This document shows, piece after piece, positions 34,975 to 44,572 of a stretch of 64,000 nucleotides of DNA. A program made the translations under genes and the position numbers. Position 1 is the first letter of the stretch. Each line of letters begins with the position of its first letter. This DNA is from CBDDEC01 sp965226785. Lineage in GTDB: Bacteria > Chloroflexota > Dehalococcoidia > UBA2979. Where the stretch lies: the NCBI GenBank assembly GCA_965226785.1, contig CBDDEC010000003.1, positions 930,001 to 994,000 on the forward strand, in the 5' to 3' direction. Under the pieces are notes generated by a model. The model did no database searches. It saw only the letters and a list, made by a program, of their open reading frames with translations, and was not told the DNA's origin.

Positions 34975-36294
34975 CTAGATCAGCCCTCGTGCGCGGGCCT
35001 GCTTCGTCAGGTCGGCACGGTGGTCGGGGTCGGCGATCGCGATCAGCTCCCGCGCGCGGTCACGCTCGGTCTTGCCGAACAGCGAGGCGACGCCGAACTC
35101 GGTGACGATCAGGTCGGTGAGGTACCGCGGGATGCCGACACTGGCGCCCGGCGGGAGCTCACACACGATCCTCGAGGTCTCGCCGGCCGTGGCCGGGAGG
35201 ACGTGGATCGAGCGGCCGCCGGGCGCGTAGACGGCGCCGATCACGAACTCGAGCTGCCCGCCCGGGCCGGTGTATATCTCGCGACCCATCGAGTCGAAGA
35301 CGAACTGCCCGGTGAGGTCGATCATCGTGCCGGTGTTGATCGAGGTCATGTTCGACTGCGAGGCGATGACCGAGGGGTTGTGGACGTAGTCGACACCGAA
35401 GACCAGCCAGTCGTCGAAGCTCGCCTGCTCGATCGCCAGCTCGCTGGGGATCGAGGAGAGCGCCGTGACCACCATCTTGCCCACGTCACGGCTCTTGCGG
35501 CTGCCGTTGAAGACCCCCTGCGCGTAGAGGGAGGCGATGCCGGGGCCGGTCAGCTCCGAGTGGTAGCCGAGGTCTCGCTTCGTCGCGAGGTGCGGGATCA
35601 CGGCGTTCGAGGCGGCGCCGACGCCGATCTCGACCGTGTCGCCGTCGCGGACGAGCTCGGCGGTGTAGGCGCCCGCGAGATCGAGCCGCGCGAGTGACGC
35701 CGCGTCGCGCTCGGCCGGTTGCACGGAGATGTTGGGCAGGGCCTCGTCGGGCACCGGCACGAGGTAGTCGACTTCGTCGACGTGGACGAAGTTGTCGCCG
35801 GCGGTGCGGATCACCGCCGAGGCCACCTCGGCGATCACGCGCTGGCTGAGGCGGAGGGTGATCTTGTTATCCCAGAGCGCTGCGCCGAAGGACATGTACC
35901 CGCGCTCGTCCGGCGGGGACATGTGGTAGATGCCCACGTCCGGATCGCCGAGGTCGCGCTCGTAGCGACGAGGCTCGGTGAAGACGGTCGCCGGCTGGTA
36001 GTGCGTGCGGCCCGCGAGATAGGCCCGACGTGGACCCGGTGTCAGATAAGCGGAGCGCATTTCGATGTGCCGCTCCTCGGCGAGGTTCTCGTCCCACTGC
36101 AGGTCGAGGCGCGTCAGATCACCGTAGGCGACGACGTCGTTCAGCTCCTCGCGACGCTCGTGGAGGAAGGGCATGAGGTACCACGGGTCGGATCCCGCGG
36201 CGCCGAGGTGGACGAGCCAGCCATCCTCGACGAGCCCGACGGCCGAGGTCGGGTCGATCACCTTGTCAGCGTAGCGGGTTTGCCAGTCGCTCAT
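34975..36294 (-). CDS. Acetyl-CoA hydrolase/transferase-like protein
   Basis: 439 aa member of the family I CoA-transferase/acetyl-CoA hydrolase group (COG0427). Recognisable are the N-terminal DGWLVHLGAAGSDPWYLMP, the VEIGVGAASNAVIPHLA region, LGYHSELTGPGIASLYAQGV and the GRSIHVLPATAGETSRIV end. The catalytic Glu is expected in the HSELTG region. ATG 36294 has GGAGGG five bases upstream. Substrate acids unknown. Confidence 0.85.
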   Translation of the reverse strand: MSDWQTRYADKVIDPTSAVGLVEDGWLVHLGAAGSDPWYLMPFLHERREELNDVVAYGDLTRLDLQWDENLAEERHIEMRSAYLTPGPRRAYLAGRTHYQPATVFTEPRRYERDLGDPDVGIYHMSPPDERGYMSFGAALWDNKITLRLSQRVIAEVASAVIRTAGDNFVHVDEVDYLVPVPDEALPNISVQPAERDAASLARLDLAGAYTAELVRDGDTVEIGVGAASNAVIPHLATKRDLGYHSELTGPGIASLYAQGVFNGSRKSRDVGKMVVTALSSIPSELAIEQASFDDWLVFGVDYVHNPSVIASQSNMTSINTGTMIDLTGQFVFDSMGREIYTGPGGQLEFVIGAVYAPGGRSIHVLPATAGETSRIVCELPPGASVGIPRYLTDLIVTEFGVASLFGKTERDRARELIAIADPDHRADLTKQARARGLI

Positions 36295-36378
36295 GCGGCC
36301 CTCCGGCGGCATCCTAGCCGTGATCGGCGTTCCGGACAGTCGAGGCCGGCTCGGCGATCGTGATAGAGGGGGGTGGTG

Positions 36379-36750
36379 ATGAGCAGTCAAGTACAAACCT
36401 CAGGCTCGCTCTGGGTCGGCGTCGGCGGCGCGGCCGTGGCGGCGGTGCTGTTCGTCCTGCTCACGGCGAACACCGGAACCACCTACCACCTGTTCCCACT
36501 GGTGATCGCCGCGGCTCCCGGGGTCCTCCCCCGCCTCATCTTCGATCGTCCGTTGAACGCGCGTCAGGGCACACTCGCGACGCTGCTCGGCATCGTTGCC
36601 GTGGGCGTGGCCTGGGGGGCGCTCGAGCTCCTCGGTGAGATGCCGAGCGCCACACTTCTCTCCGACCAGCCCGGAGGCGTCCGAGGCGAGTTCGCTGTCT
36701 TCGGTATCCTCGGCGCGCTCGCGGGGTCGTGGTGGGGGTCGCAGCGCTAA
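36379..36750 (+). CDS. Small membrane protein
   Basis: 123 aa with three or four membrane segments (VGGAAVAAVLFVLLTA, LFPLVIAAAPGVLPRLI, TLLGIVAVGVAWGALEL, FAVFGILGALAGSWWG). ATG 36379 is preceded by GAGGGGGG. It starts 84 bases from the divergent CoA-transferase gene. Family not recognised. Confidence 0.7.
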   Translation: MSSQVQTSGSLWVGVGGAAVAAVLFVLLTANTGTTYHLFPLVIAAAPGVLPRLIFDRPLNARQGTLATLLGIVAVGVAWGALELLGEMPSATLLSDQPGGVRGEFAVFGILGALAGSWWGSQR

Positions 36751-36786
36751 CCCTTGGCGGTCACACCTCGGCGCTACACTCACGGC

Positions 36787-37494
36787 ATGTGCGGGCGCTT
36801 CACGATGACGGCGGAGGATCGCGACTGGGTCGCGCAGCACCTGGGCGTCGATCCGGAGCAGCTGATCGAGGAACACTTCCAGCCGCGCTGGAACATCGCG
36901 CCGATGCAGGAGCACTGGATCGTGCGCAATCAGCGCGAGGAGCGCGAGGCGGTCTGGGCGACGTGGGGACTCGTCAACTGGTGGGATGAGAACCGGCGCG
37001 CCGGGGCGAAGCATATCAATGCGCGCGCCGAATCGCTGGCGTCACGCCGCCCCTTCCGCGACGCGTTCAAGACGACCCGCTGCGTGGTGCTCGCTGACGG
37101 CTTCTTCGAGTGGGTCGGTGAGAAGAAGGAACGGCGGCCGATCTGGTTCCATCGTCCCGATCGTGAGCTGTTCCTGTTCGCGGGCCTCTACGCCTCGGCG
37201 CGGCTCGAGGGCGAAGCGGAACGCACGACGACGTTCACGATCATCACGACCGAGCCGAACGAGACGGTGCGTCCGATCCACGACCGGATGCCGGTCATCC
37301 TTCCCAACGATGGAGCCGTCGAAGCCTGGCTGTACGAGGACCAGTCGCCGGAGACGCTGCGCGGCCTGCTGACGCCGATTGCGGACGACTTCCTCGTCCC
37401 CACCGCCGTGTCGACACGGGTGAACTCGGTCAACAACGACGACCCGGCCTGCCTGGTCGAGGCGGACCAGGAGACGCAGGGCGCTCTCATTTAG
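36787..37494 (+). CDS. SRAP-family protein (YedK/HMCES-like)
   Basis: 235 aa. Mature Cys2 (MCGRFT), the WNIAPMQ and WGLVNWW blocks, HINARAESLASRRPFRDAF, the FFEWVGEKK motif with the conserved Glu, and MPVILPNDGAVEAWL are all present. Family members cross-link via Cys2 to abasic sites in single-stranded DNA and protect them during replication. TACACT lies seven bases before the ATG and there is no Shine-Dalgarno sequence, suggesting a leaderless mRNA. Confidence 0.92.
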   Translation: MCGRFTMTAEDRDWVAQHLGVDPEQLIEEHFQPRWNIAPMQEHWIVRNQREEREAVWATWGLVNWWDENRRAGAKHINARAESLASRRPFRDAFKTTRCVVLADGFFEWVGEKKERRPIWFHRPDRELFLFAGLYASARLEGEAERTTTFTIITTEPNETVRPIHDRMPVILPNDGAVEAWLYEDQSPETLRGLLTPIADDFLVPTAVSTRVNSVNNDDPACLVEADQETQGALI

Positions 37495-37524
37495 CTGGCT
37501 CGAGGTAGCTACCTCGAGGCCCGG

Positions 37525-38034
37525 CTAGACCTCGCGCGTCTGGACCTTCTTCAGCGAGCCGACCACGGTGGAGACGCCGATCAGCTCGAGGTGGTCGACC
37601 TCGCCGCTGGTCGTCACCTTGCGCTGCAGCAGCCGGCCGAGGGGTTGGCCGGCGATGAAGCCGAGCATGCCGGCGGCGAAAGCGTTGCTGTAGCGCTCAC
37701 TTGGGCGGCCGCCCATGAGGACGAGCGTCGCCGCCGCTGAGCTGCAGAAGGCGGAGACCGCGATATTGGTGCCACAGAGCGGCGAGACGGCGAGCGAGCG
37801 CTGCCCGGCCTGCATGCGCTGCAGGGCCTCCTCGGCGCAGCTCTGTACGGTCGCCTCGTCGGCTTCGCAGAGGATGTAGAAACCGTCCGTTGTGGCGCGT
37901 CCGGCCAGGCGTTGCGCGCCGTGACGCGCGAGCAGGACGGCAACCGTGGCGTGCTCGAGGCCATGGTTGCGCCGGACACGTTCCGCCCAGCTCCGTCCAA
38001 AGCTTGTGCCGCGTTCTATCGCTCGTCCGATCAT
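37525..38034 (-). CDS. DUF6391-like protein
   Basis: 169 aa. The start of the conserved region, RRNHGLEHATVAVLLARHG, is followed by GRATTDGFYILCEADEATV and Gly-rich hydrophobic segments near 105-140 that could insert in a membrane. NHGLEHAT is the family signature. No function is known. It is convergent with the SRAP gene (30 bases between the stops). Confidence 0.7.
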   Translation of the reverse strand: MIGRAIERGTSFGRSWAERVRRNHGLEHATVAVLLARHGAQRLAGRATTDGFYILCEADEATVQSCAEEALQRMQAGQRSLAVSPLCGTNIAVSAFCSSAAATLVLMGGRPSERYSNAFAAGMLGFIAGQPLGRLLQRKVTTSGEVDHLELIGVSTVVGSLKKVQTREV

Positions 38035-38065
38035 GGAAGTCCCGCCGTCCGCCGCTATCCGGCTG

Positions 38066-39403
38066 CTAGCGCTCTCGGCTCGTACCAGGCGCGCCGATGG
38101 CGAAGTCGGCGATCACCTCGACCTCGACGATCGCCACGGTGCCCGTGCCATTCGCGTTCTCGATACGGATGGTCCCGCTCGTGTTGGTCGTTGGCAACAG
38201 CGTCGGGTTCACAGTGACCGTCAGCCGTCCGGCGGGGCAGGGTCCGATCGCGCATCGCAGGTCCGCGCCGGCGGCCGCGCCGGCCGGTGGCGACAGCACG
38301 AGGAACGGATCGCTCGTCGAGGCTTGCCACGCCAACACGCCCGCGCCGGCGTTGCGGATATCGATCGTCGCCTGGGCCGCCGCGGGCGGCCCCGTGACAT
38401 CGATCGACAAGGCCGTGGTCGCCACCTGCATCACCGGGGCGCCAAAGAGGCCGGCCGCGAGGTTCGGTGGCAGCGTCACCACCTCGGCGGCGTGCGCGGG
38501 CTGAGGCGTCGGCAGATCCATGTTCGCGAATGGGAAGTCGAAGTTGGCGATGCTGAGGGCATTGAAGACGGTGGGGTCGTTGACGTTGGGCAGGCTCGCC
38601 GCAACGGGGGCCCACAGCCGCGCCCCCTCGCGCTCGGGCGGGTGGGCGAGGCAGCCCCAGACCAGCTCCTGGTAGGGGAAGCGGTTGCGCGACTGCGAGC
38701 CGTCGCAGCGGTAGTCGCGGACCGAGGCGAACGTGGGGTCCAGGGGGTGGTTGGAGCCTCGGCTGCCGGGCCCGGTGAAGCCGTTGTAGGACCAGACCGC
38801 GTAGTACCAGTTCTCGATCAGGTTCGGGTCGCTGTTGGTATCGGTGCCCACGATCGGGCGTTGCTGCGGCGCCTGGTTCCACTTGTCCGCCAGCAGCACC
38901 GCACCGCGCGCCGCGTTGAAGGCGTAGTGCGTGGCTACCAGCACCTGGTCCGACGAGGCACGTCCGGCTGCGCCGAGCGGGATGGTCATGCCGGTGGTGA
39001 CCTGCATGATCCCGTGCCCGCAGTCGAATGAGACCAGCGTGTCGCCAATCGACTCGAAGCGGACGGACCGCGAGGCCATCGTCAGCTGCGACTCCACCCA
39101 GCCGAGGCCGCGCAGAATCTCCACGGGGACCTGGGGCACGCCCTCGGCGCGGTTCTGGCGCGTTCCCAACTCGACGCGTGGCAGCTCGAAGAACGGGTCG
39201 CCCGGGAGCAGGCCGTTCACGGAGGCCGCGTCGATCGCCGCGAGGTAGCGCAGCCGGTCGCCCTCGGCCTCGTAGGTGTGCGGCGTGCGTGGATCGAATG
39301 CGCACGCCTCGGCGTGTGGCCGTGGAGCGCGGAACTCGTGCACGCCGCCGAGGGCCAGCACGGCCAGCAGTGTGACGACCAGCGCGAGTGTGCGTCTACG
39401 CAC
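38066..39403 (-). CDS. Secreted transglycosylase-like protein with Ig-like C-terminus
   Basis: 445 aa. A signal peptide (LALVVTLLAVLALGGVHEF) leads to a lytic-transglycosylase-like region: ILRGLGWVESQLTMAS with the candidate catalytic Glu, then FDCGHGIMQVTTGM. The C-terminal 130 residues (TIDIRNAGAGVLAWQASTSD, GRLTVTVNPTLLPTTNTSGT) form a BACON/Ig-like domain. GTG 39403 overlaps the end of the upstream propeller gene by eight bases, so the two are translationally coupled. Likely acts on cell-wall glycan outside the membrane. Confidence 0.75.
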   Translation of the reverse strand: MRRRTLALVVTLLAVLALGGVHEFRAPRPHAEACAFDPRTPHTYEAEGDRLRYLAAIDAASVNGLLPGDPFFELPRVELGTRQNRAEGVPQVPVEILRGLGWVESQLTMASRSVRFESIGDTLVSFDCGHGIMQVTTGMTIPLGAAGRASSDQVLVATHYAFNAARGAVLLADKWNQAPQQRPIVGTDTNSDPNLIENWYYAVWSYNGFTGPGSRGSNHPLDPTFASVRDYRCDGSQSRNRFPYQELVWGCLAHPPEREGARLWAPVAASLPNVNDPTVFNALSIANFDFPFANMDLPTPQPAHAAEVVTLPPNLAAGLFGAPVMQVATTALSIDVTGPPAAAQATIDIRNAGAGVLAWQASTSDPFLVLSPPAGAAAGADLRCAIGPCPAGRLTVTVNPTLLPTTNTSGTIRIENANGTGTVAIVEVEVIADFAIGAPGTSRER

Positions 39404-40556
39404 CGACCCACCCCAGGACGATCACCTCGCGTTCGGCCTCGACGGGGCGGCGTGTGCCGTCGAGGCCGATCACGGTCACCGTGTCGAGGCCCGGGTCGAC
39501 GTTGTTGGCGCGTTCGAAGTGGCGCACGGTCAGCCAGCGGCCGTCCAGGCTCCACGACAGCGGCACGTCGAAGCCCTCGTCAGGCGGCGCGAGTGCAGCG
39601 AGCGCGCCGTCAGGACGCAGCACGACGATGCCGTCGCCGATGCCGCCGAGGAACTCGCCGCCGAGGCTGCCGGCGGTGAGCGCGCCGCTGACAGGCTCCC
39701 AGAGCGGAGCAAAGTAGCTCGCAGGCGGCAGCACGGCTGAGATTGGCTCGCCGTTGCTGGTGCGTAGCGCGCGTGGCTCCCAGAGCACGAGTTCGCGGTC
39801 GATGATCGGAACTACATAAGTGAGAGCGCTGCCGTCCGCGGAGAGACGCCACTCGCGCGCGATCTCGTCGCTCAGATGCTGGAGCAGCACAGGCGGGTCC
39901 GGGTGTTCGATGCGCAGCAAGTCGGTCCCGGTGAGCGACAGCCGCGCGACGAGGGGGTGCCCGCTGTCATCGAAGCCGACGGGGAAGACGCCGAACGGCG
40001 ACTCCTCGACGTGCATCACGCGCCGGGCGCGCGTGGCCAGGTCGACGCGCACGATCTCCTGACGGTTCTCGAGCAATGCCGTGCGGTAGAGCAGCGCGGT
40101 GCCGTCCGGGCTCAGCACCGGTGGCACGAGCAGGTCGGCGTCGCTCGCGAAGCGAACCCGCGTCCCGTCCTCGATGGTGAGGACCCAGAGCTGGGCGGGC
40201 GCGTCACCATGCGAAGGCGCCTCGGGCGGCAGCACGATGAACGCGGCGCGTCCGTCGACGATCTCGGACGAGGGCGTGATCGCCCATCCGGCGGCGTGGG
40301 GCACGGTGTCGAGGAGCGTGCGGTCGGCGGGCGACTCGGCCGGGGCGGTGTAGATGCGGTCGGCGGTCTCGCCGTACTCCGCGTAGACGAGCACCGGCGC
40401 GCCGGGATCGCGAGCCTCGGTCGGCCCGTCGTCGCCGCGCGGCAACGCGCCGATGAGCCAGGCGGCGAGGCCGAGCGCGAGCAGCAGCGCCACGACACCC
40501 ACGACCGCGGCAAGACGCGTGGAGATCGCGGACGGCAGGGATCGATGGCGGGTCAT
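39396..40556 (-). CDS. Membrane-anchored TolB-like propeller protein
   Basis: 386 aa. One N-terminal membrane helix (AAVVGVVALLLALGLAAWLI) anchors an extracytoplasmic WD40/TolB-like propeller, with repeats such as PPVLSPDGTALLYRT, EWRLSADGSALTYVV and SWSLDGRWLTVRHF. It overlaps the following transglycosylase-like gene by eight bases. Likely a cell-surface binding or sensing partner of that enzyme; this is inference from coupling. Confidence 0.78.
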   Translation of the reverse strand: MTRHRSLPSAISTRLAAVVGVVALLLALGLAAWLIGALPRGDDGPTEARDPGAPVLVYAEYGETADRIYTAPAESPADRTLLDTVPHAAGWAITPSSEIVDGRAAFIVLPPEAPSHGDAPAQLWVLTIEDGTRVRFASDADLLVPPVLSPDGTALLYRTALLENRQEIVRVDLATRARRVMHVEESPFGVFPVGFDDSGHPLVARLSLTGTDLLRIEHPDPPVLLQHLSDEIAREWRLSADGSALTYVVPIIDRELVLWEPRALRTSNGEPISAVLPPASYFAPLWEPVSGALTAGSLGGEFLGGIGDGIVVLRPDGALAALAPPDEGFDVPLSWSLDGRWLTVRHFERANNVDPGLDTVTVIGLDGTRRPVEAEREVIVLGWVGA

Positions 40557-40764
40557 CGAAGCATCGCCAGCACCTCGGCTCGAGCGGTGGTCGTCGGGCC
40601 CCGCCCGTCCGACGACCTTGCCAGAGCCCGCTCAAGTCTTCGGTGAACCCGCCTAGCGGCGCCTCACCCTGTTATTCCACGATAAGAATTGCTCAGAACC
40701 ACTGTCAACGAACGCTCGTCATAAGCGTCCGCAAGGAGGCGCTCAACCGGTCCGCTGCTACGGT
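40557..40764. other. Divergent intergenic region
   Basis: 208 bases between the divergent propeller and M50 genes. GCTACGGT directly before GTG 40765 may act as a -10 for a leaderless mRNA. The stretch 40670-40720 is A+T-richer than its surroundings. Nothing else seen. Confidence 0.35.
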
Positions 40765-41529
40765 GTGAGTGTGATTTTTCGGTTCCTGCCCGTCATCGGC
40801 GACGCTCCGGATGCGGTCCTGATCCTGCTGCTCGCCTTCTCGGTGACGCTGCTGCTGGGCCTCGCGTTCCACGAGTTCACGCACGCGTTCGTCGCGGACA
40901 GGCTGGGCGACGGCACACCGAGGGCGATGGGGCGCCTCACCCTCGACCCACGCCGCCACTTCGACCCGCTGGGGTCGACGCTGATTTTCTTCGTCGGCTT
41001 CGGCTGGGCGAAGCCGGTGCCGGTGAATCCGTTCAACACCGCGAATCCGCGGCGCTCGATGGCAATCATCGCCGGAGCGGGGCCCGTCTCGAACCTGTTT
41101 CTGGCGGCGCTGGCGGGCATCCCGATTCGCCTCGGCTGGGTGGGCGTGAACGACGCCACCGGGGACATCTGGCACCCCTTCGTTGCGCCGGGGGCGGTCA
41201 GCTTCTACGCGGACTTGTGGACGCAGTCGTTCGGCGACCTGCTCGGATTGTTCTTCGGCACGGTGCTGCTGCTCAACGTGATCCTGGCCGTGTTCAACCT
41301 GCTGCCGATCCCACCGCTCGATGGCTACCGGGTGGCGCTGGGGGTGCTGCCGCCGCAGCTGGGGCGCGAGCTGGTGAAGATCGAGCCCTGGGGCTTCGGC
41401 ATCTTGATGCTGCTCGTGTTCGCGCCGTTCTTTACTGGCGGCGACTTCGGACTGTTCACCGTGATGGGACCGATCCTCAACGTGCTGCTCGAGATCTTCG
41501 CGGGCGGCGCCGCGATCGAGTTCAGCTGA
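40765..41529 (+). CDS. Site-2-protease-like M50 membrane metalloprotease
   Basis: 254 aa. H36-E-F-T-H40 is the zinc motif and NLLPIPPLDG near 175 supplies the third ligand Asp. Five or six membrane helices. It belongs to the minimal M50B group without PDZ domains and would cleave membrane-embedded substrates. GTG 40765 lacks a Shine-Dalgarno sequence. The HD-domain gene begins four bases after its stop. Confidence 0.88.
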   Translation: MSVIFRFLPVIGDAPDAVLILLLAFSVTLLLGLAFHEFTHAFVADRLGDGTPRAMGRLTLDPRRHFDPLGSTLIFFVGFGWAKPVPVNPFNTANPRRSMAIIAGAGPVSNLFLAALAGIPIRLGWVGVNDATGDIWHPFVAPGAVSFYADLWTQSFGDLLGLFFGTVLLLNVILAVFNLLPIPPLDGYRVALGVLPPQLGRELVKIEPWGFGILMLLVFAPFFTGGDFGLFTVMGPILNVLLEIFAGGAAIEFS

Positions 41530-41533
41530 GCCG

Positions 41534-42079
41534 ATGTACAGCTACAGATGGGGCCGCGCTCGCTACCGCGTCCGCCAGTTCTTCCGCGGCTTCCGCACGC
41601 GACTCGCGACCGAGGAAATCTCAGCGGTGCGGTCGCTGTTGTCCGATCGCGAGCTCTCGCTCTTCGTCGAGATGGACCGCCGCGACCAGCGTCACAGCGT
41701 TGACCTGATGTTCCAGCTCGACCGCGTCGAGGCGTCCGCCCCGCCGTCCTCGGCGCTGCGGCGCGCGGCGCTGCTGCACGATGTGGGCAAGGGCCGTCTC
41801 ACGGTCTGGACCCGCGTGCTCTTCGTGCTGCTGAACGCCGTCAGCGTGTCGCTGTCGCGGCGCATCGAAGTTGAGGGCGCACGCGGCGTGCGGGGTGCGC
41901 TCTGGCGCCTCCGTTACCACGCCTCGCTCGGCGCGATCCGGCTCGCGGACCTCGGTGTCGACGAGCAGGTGTTGGACCTCGTGCGGTTCCACACCGCGGA
42001 GGAGCGGCGCAGTCTACCGCAGCGAATGCTCCACGATGCCGAGCTGGCGCGCCTGATCGCAGCCGACGAAGCAAGCTGA
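41534..42079 (+). CDS. HD-domain phosphohydrolase-like protein
   Basis: 181 aa. HSVDLMFQL, LLHDVGKGR with the HD dyad, a later His in RYHASLGAIRLADLGVDE and the FHTAEE segment follow the metal-dependent phosphohydrolase (HD) pattern. Such enzymes hydrolyse nucleotides or cyclic dinucleotides. It is translationally close to the M50 protease (four-base gap), so expressed with it. Confidence 0.8.
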   Translation: MYSYRWGRARYRVRQFFRGFRTRLATEEISAVRSLLSDRELSLFVEMDRRDQRHSVDLMFQLDRVEASAPPSSALRRAALLHDVGKGRLTVWTRVLFVLLNAVSVSLSRRIEVEGARGVRGALWRLRYHASLGAIRLADLGVDEQVLDLVRFHTAEERRSLPQRMLHDAELARLIAADEAS

Positions 42080-42161
42080 ACGCGGAGAGACGCGCCCGCT
42101 GCGGTGATACGATGGCCGGGCGGCCGATCGACCGCTTCTCACCACCGGGCGGAGCAGCAAG

Positions 42162-43196
42162 ATGACGCGATTAGCCATCCTCGGCATGGGCCTGATCGGC
42201 ACCTCGATCGCCCTGCGCCTCAAGCGCGATGCGGGCGAGAGCGAGATGCAGATCGTCGGACACGATCGCTATCGTGGGCCGCTCAAGCACGCGAAGGAGA
42301 TCGGCGCGATCGACTCGTTCGAGGGCGACGCGACGAAAGCGGTGCGGGACGCCGAGATCGTGATCCTGGCCGCGCCGCCGCTGGCGAACCGGCGCTTACT
42401 CGAGGAGATCGCCCGGTCGTTGGAGGACGATGCGATCGTCACCGACGTGGGCTCCACCAAGGGCGAGACCATGCGCCATGCGGCGAAGGTGCTGCCCTCG
42501 AGCGCCAGCTTCGTCGGCGGGCATCCGATGGCCGGCAAGATCGACACCGGCCCCGAGGCGGCTGATCCCGATCTGTTCGAGGGCGCGCGCTGGGTCGTCG
42601 TGGCCCCGCCGAACGCGCCGCCGCGTGCGGTGCGCGCCGTGATCGGCCTGGCCGAGATGATGGGCGCGGAGCCGATGTTGATGGACGCCGACGAACATGA
42701 CGCATACGTCGCCGCCATCTCGCACATGCCGATGGCCGTGGCGACCTCGCTCTACCGCCTCGCGCGGGGGTCCGAAGCGTGGCCAGAGCTGTCGCTGCTG
42801 GCCGCGAGCGGGTTCAAGGACACGACGAGGCTGACCGGCACAGAGGCCTCGATCGCCTTCGACATGTACGCCACCAACCGCAAGCAGGTCGTGCACTGGC
42901 TGGACCGCATGATCGAGACGTTGCGCGAGCACCGCAACGCGGTCGCGGACGAGGACGACGAGGCGCTGTTCAAGCTCCTGGCCGAGACGCAGCACGATTA
43001 CGAGTTGTTCCGAGGCGGCAAGATCGGGCGCGAGAGTGATGCTGTCGGGCCGGACTCCGAAGCGATCGGTGGATATGGCTTCAGCTCGTTCCTGATGGGC
43101 GACGCCATCCGTGAGCGGATGGGCGAAATCGCGAAGACGGCCGAGGACCGGCTGCGCGAGACCGACGAGGCGGAGCGGACCACCCGCCGCATCTGA
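42162..43196 (+). CDS. tyrA: Prephenate dehydrogenase
   Basis: 344 aa, oxidises prephenate to 4-hydroxyphenylpyruvate with NAD(P), the tyrosine branch step. The dinucleotide fold is G8-M-G-L-I-G13 with IVGHDRY following; FVGGHPMAGK carries the catalytic His; DADEHDAYVAAISHMPMAVA and the helical dimerisation domain follow. No ACT domain is fused. It is the first gene of the aromatic block and lies 38 bases upstream of aroA. Confidence 0.93.
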   Translation: MTRLAILGMGLIGTSIALRLKRDAGESEMQIVGHDRYRGPLKHAKEIGAIDSFEGDATKAVRDAEIVILAAPPLANRRLLEEIARSLEDDAIVTDVGSTKGETMRHAAKVLPSSASFVGGHPMAGKIDTGPEAADPDLFEGARWVVVAPPNAPPRAVRAVIGLAEMMGAEPMLMDADEHDAYVAAISHMPMAVATSLYRLARGSEAWPELSLLAASGFKDTTRLTGTEASIAFDMYATNRKQVVHWLDRMIETLREHRNAVADEDDEALFKLLAETQHDYELFRGGKIGRESDAVGPDSEAIGGYGFSSFLMGDAIRERMGEIAKTAEDRLRETDEAERTTRRI

Positions 43197-43234
43197 CCGC
43201 GTCGGGCGGTGGCGCCCAGCGAAGGACGATCATC

Positions 43235-44545
43235 GTGCAGACCGTCGAGGGCACTCGCACCGTCCGCCCGGCGTCCCGGCTGCGCGGCACGCTGTCGATT
43301 CCTGGCGACAAGTCGATCACACACCGTGCGTTGATGTTGAACGCGCTGGCCACCGGTGACGCGGTCCTCGAGGGCTGGCTCGATTCCGACGACACGCGCT
43401 CCACGATGGCCTGCCTGCGCGCGCTCGGCGCGACGATCGAGGAGCCCGGCGACGGCCGGCTGATCGTCCGCGGCCACGGCCGCGCGGGGCTGCAGGAGGC
43501 CTCGAACGTTCTCGACTGTGGCAACTCCGGCACCAGCATCCGCCTGCTCGCCGGGCTCGTCGCCGGGTTACCGGCGCTGTCCGTGCTCTCGGGCGACGAC
43601 TCGCTGCGACGGCGGCCGATGGCGCGCATCCTCAATCCGTTACGCCAGCTGGGGGTCGAGGTGACGGCGCGTGCGGAGGGCACGCTGCCGCCGATCGTGA
43701 TCCACGGCGGCGCAGTCGAGGGTGGACAGACGTTCGAGCCGCCCGTCGCGTCAGCGCAGGTGAAGTCCGCGATCCTGCTCGCCGGGCTCGCCGCCGACGG
43801 GCCGACGACGGTGCGGGAGCTGGCGGCCACGCGCGACCACACCGAACGCATGCTCGACGCGATGGGCGCGAGCATCGACGTCGCCGGCACGACCGTGACG
43901 CTGACGCCACCGGCAGGTGACCTGCAGGCGGTCGGGGTGCGCGTGCCGGGCGACATCTCGACGGCCGCGCCCTGGATCGTGGCGGCGGCAGCTCACCCCG
44001 ATGCCGAGCTGATGCTGCCTGGCGTGGGCGTCAATCCGACACGCACGGGCATCCTCGACATCCTGCGCGCGATGGGCGCCGACATCACGCTCGCGGAGGA
44101 GCGCACCGTTGGAGGTGAGCCGGTTGCGGACATCGTCGTGCGCTCCTCGGAGCTCCACGGCACGCGCATCGATGGCGACCTCGTCCCGCGTGCGGTCGAC
44201 GAGCTACCCCTGGCCGCGCTGGCCGGCGCGCTCGCTTCGGGCGAGACGGTGATCGCCGGGGCGGCAGAGCTGCGCGCCAAGGAATCCGATCGGATCGCCA
44301 CCACCTCGGCGATGCTGCGCGCCCTCGGCGTCACGCTCGAGGAGCACGACGATGGGATGACGGTGCAGGGTGGCGCGCGCCTCGAGGGGGCTTCGGTGGA
44401 CTCCTCGGGCGATCACAGGCTCGCGATGCTGGGCGGGATCGCGGGAGTATTCGCGAGCGGGGAAACGCTGGTGACTGGCGCAGAAGCCGTTAATGTGTCA
44501 TACCCTGACTTCTGGACGGACTTAGATAGGTGTGAGAGTGGCTAG
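43235..44545 (+). CDS. aroA: 3-phosphoshikimate 1-carboxyvinyltransferase (EPSP synthase)
   Basis: 436 aa, joins shikimate 3-phosphate and PEP in the shikimate pathway. Key blocks: IPGDKSITHRALMLNALATG, LDCGNSGTSIRLLAGL with the phosphate-binding residues, DSLRRRPMARIL, VASAQVKSAILLAGL, GDISTAAPWIVAAAAHPDAE, ELRAKESDRI and DHRLAMLGGIAGV. Full length. GTG 43235 has AAGGA nine or ten bases upstream. It follows tyrA directly. Confidence 0.95.
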   Translation: MQTVEGTRTVRPASRLRGTLSIPGDKSITHRALMLNALATGDAVLEGWLDSDDTRSTMACLRALGATIEEPGDGRLIVRGHGRAGLQEASNVLDCGNSGTSIRLLAGLVAGLPALSVLSGDDSLRRRPMARILNPLRQLGVEVTARAEGTLPPIVIHGGAVEGGQTFEPPVASAQVKSAILLAGLAADGPTTVRELAATRDHTERMLDAMGASIDVAGTTVTLTPPAGDLQAVGVRVPGDISTAAPWIVAAAAHPDAELMLPGVGVNPTRTGILDILRAMGADITLAEERTVGGEPVADIVVRSSELHGTRIDGDLVPRAVDELPLAALAGALASGETVIAGAAELRAKESDRIATTSAMLRALGVTLEEHDDGMTVQGGARLEGASVDSSGDHRLAMLGGIAGVFASGETLVTGAEAVNVSYPDFWTDLDRCESG

Positions 44546-44572
44546 GAGTGGTCTGTCCGGCGGGAGCAGCTA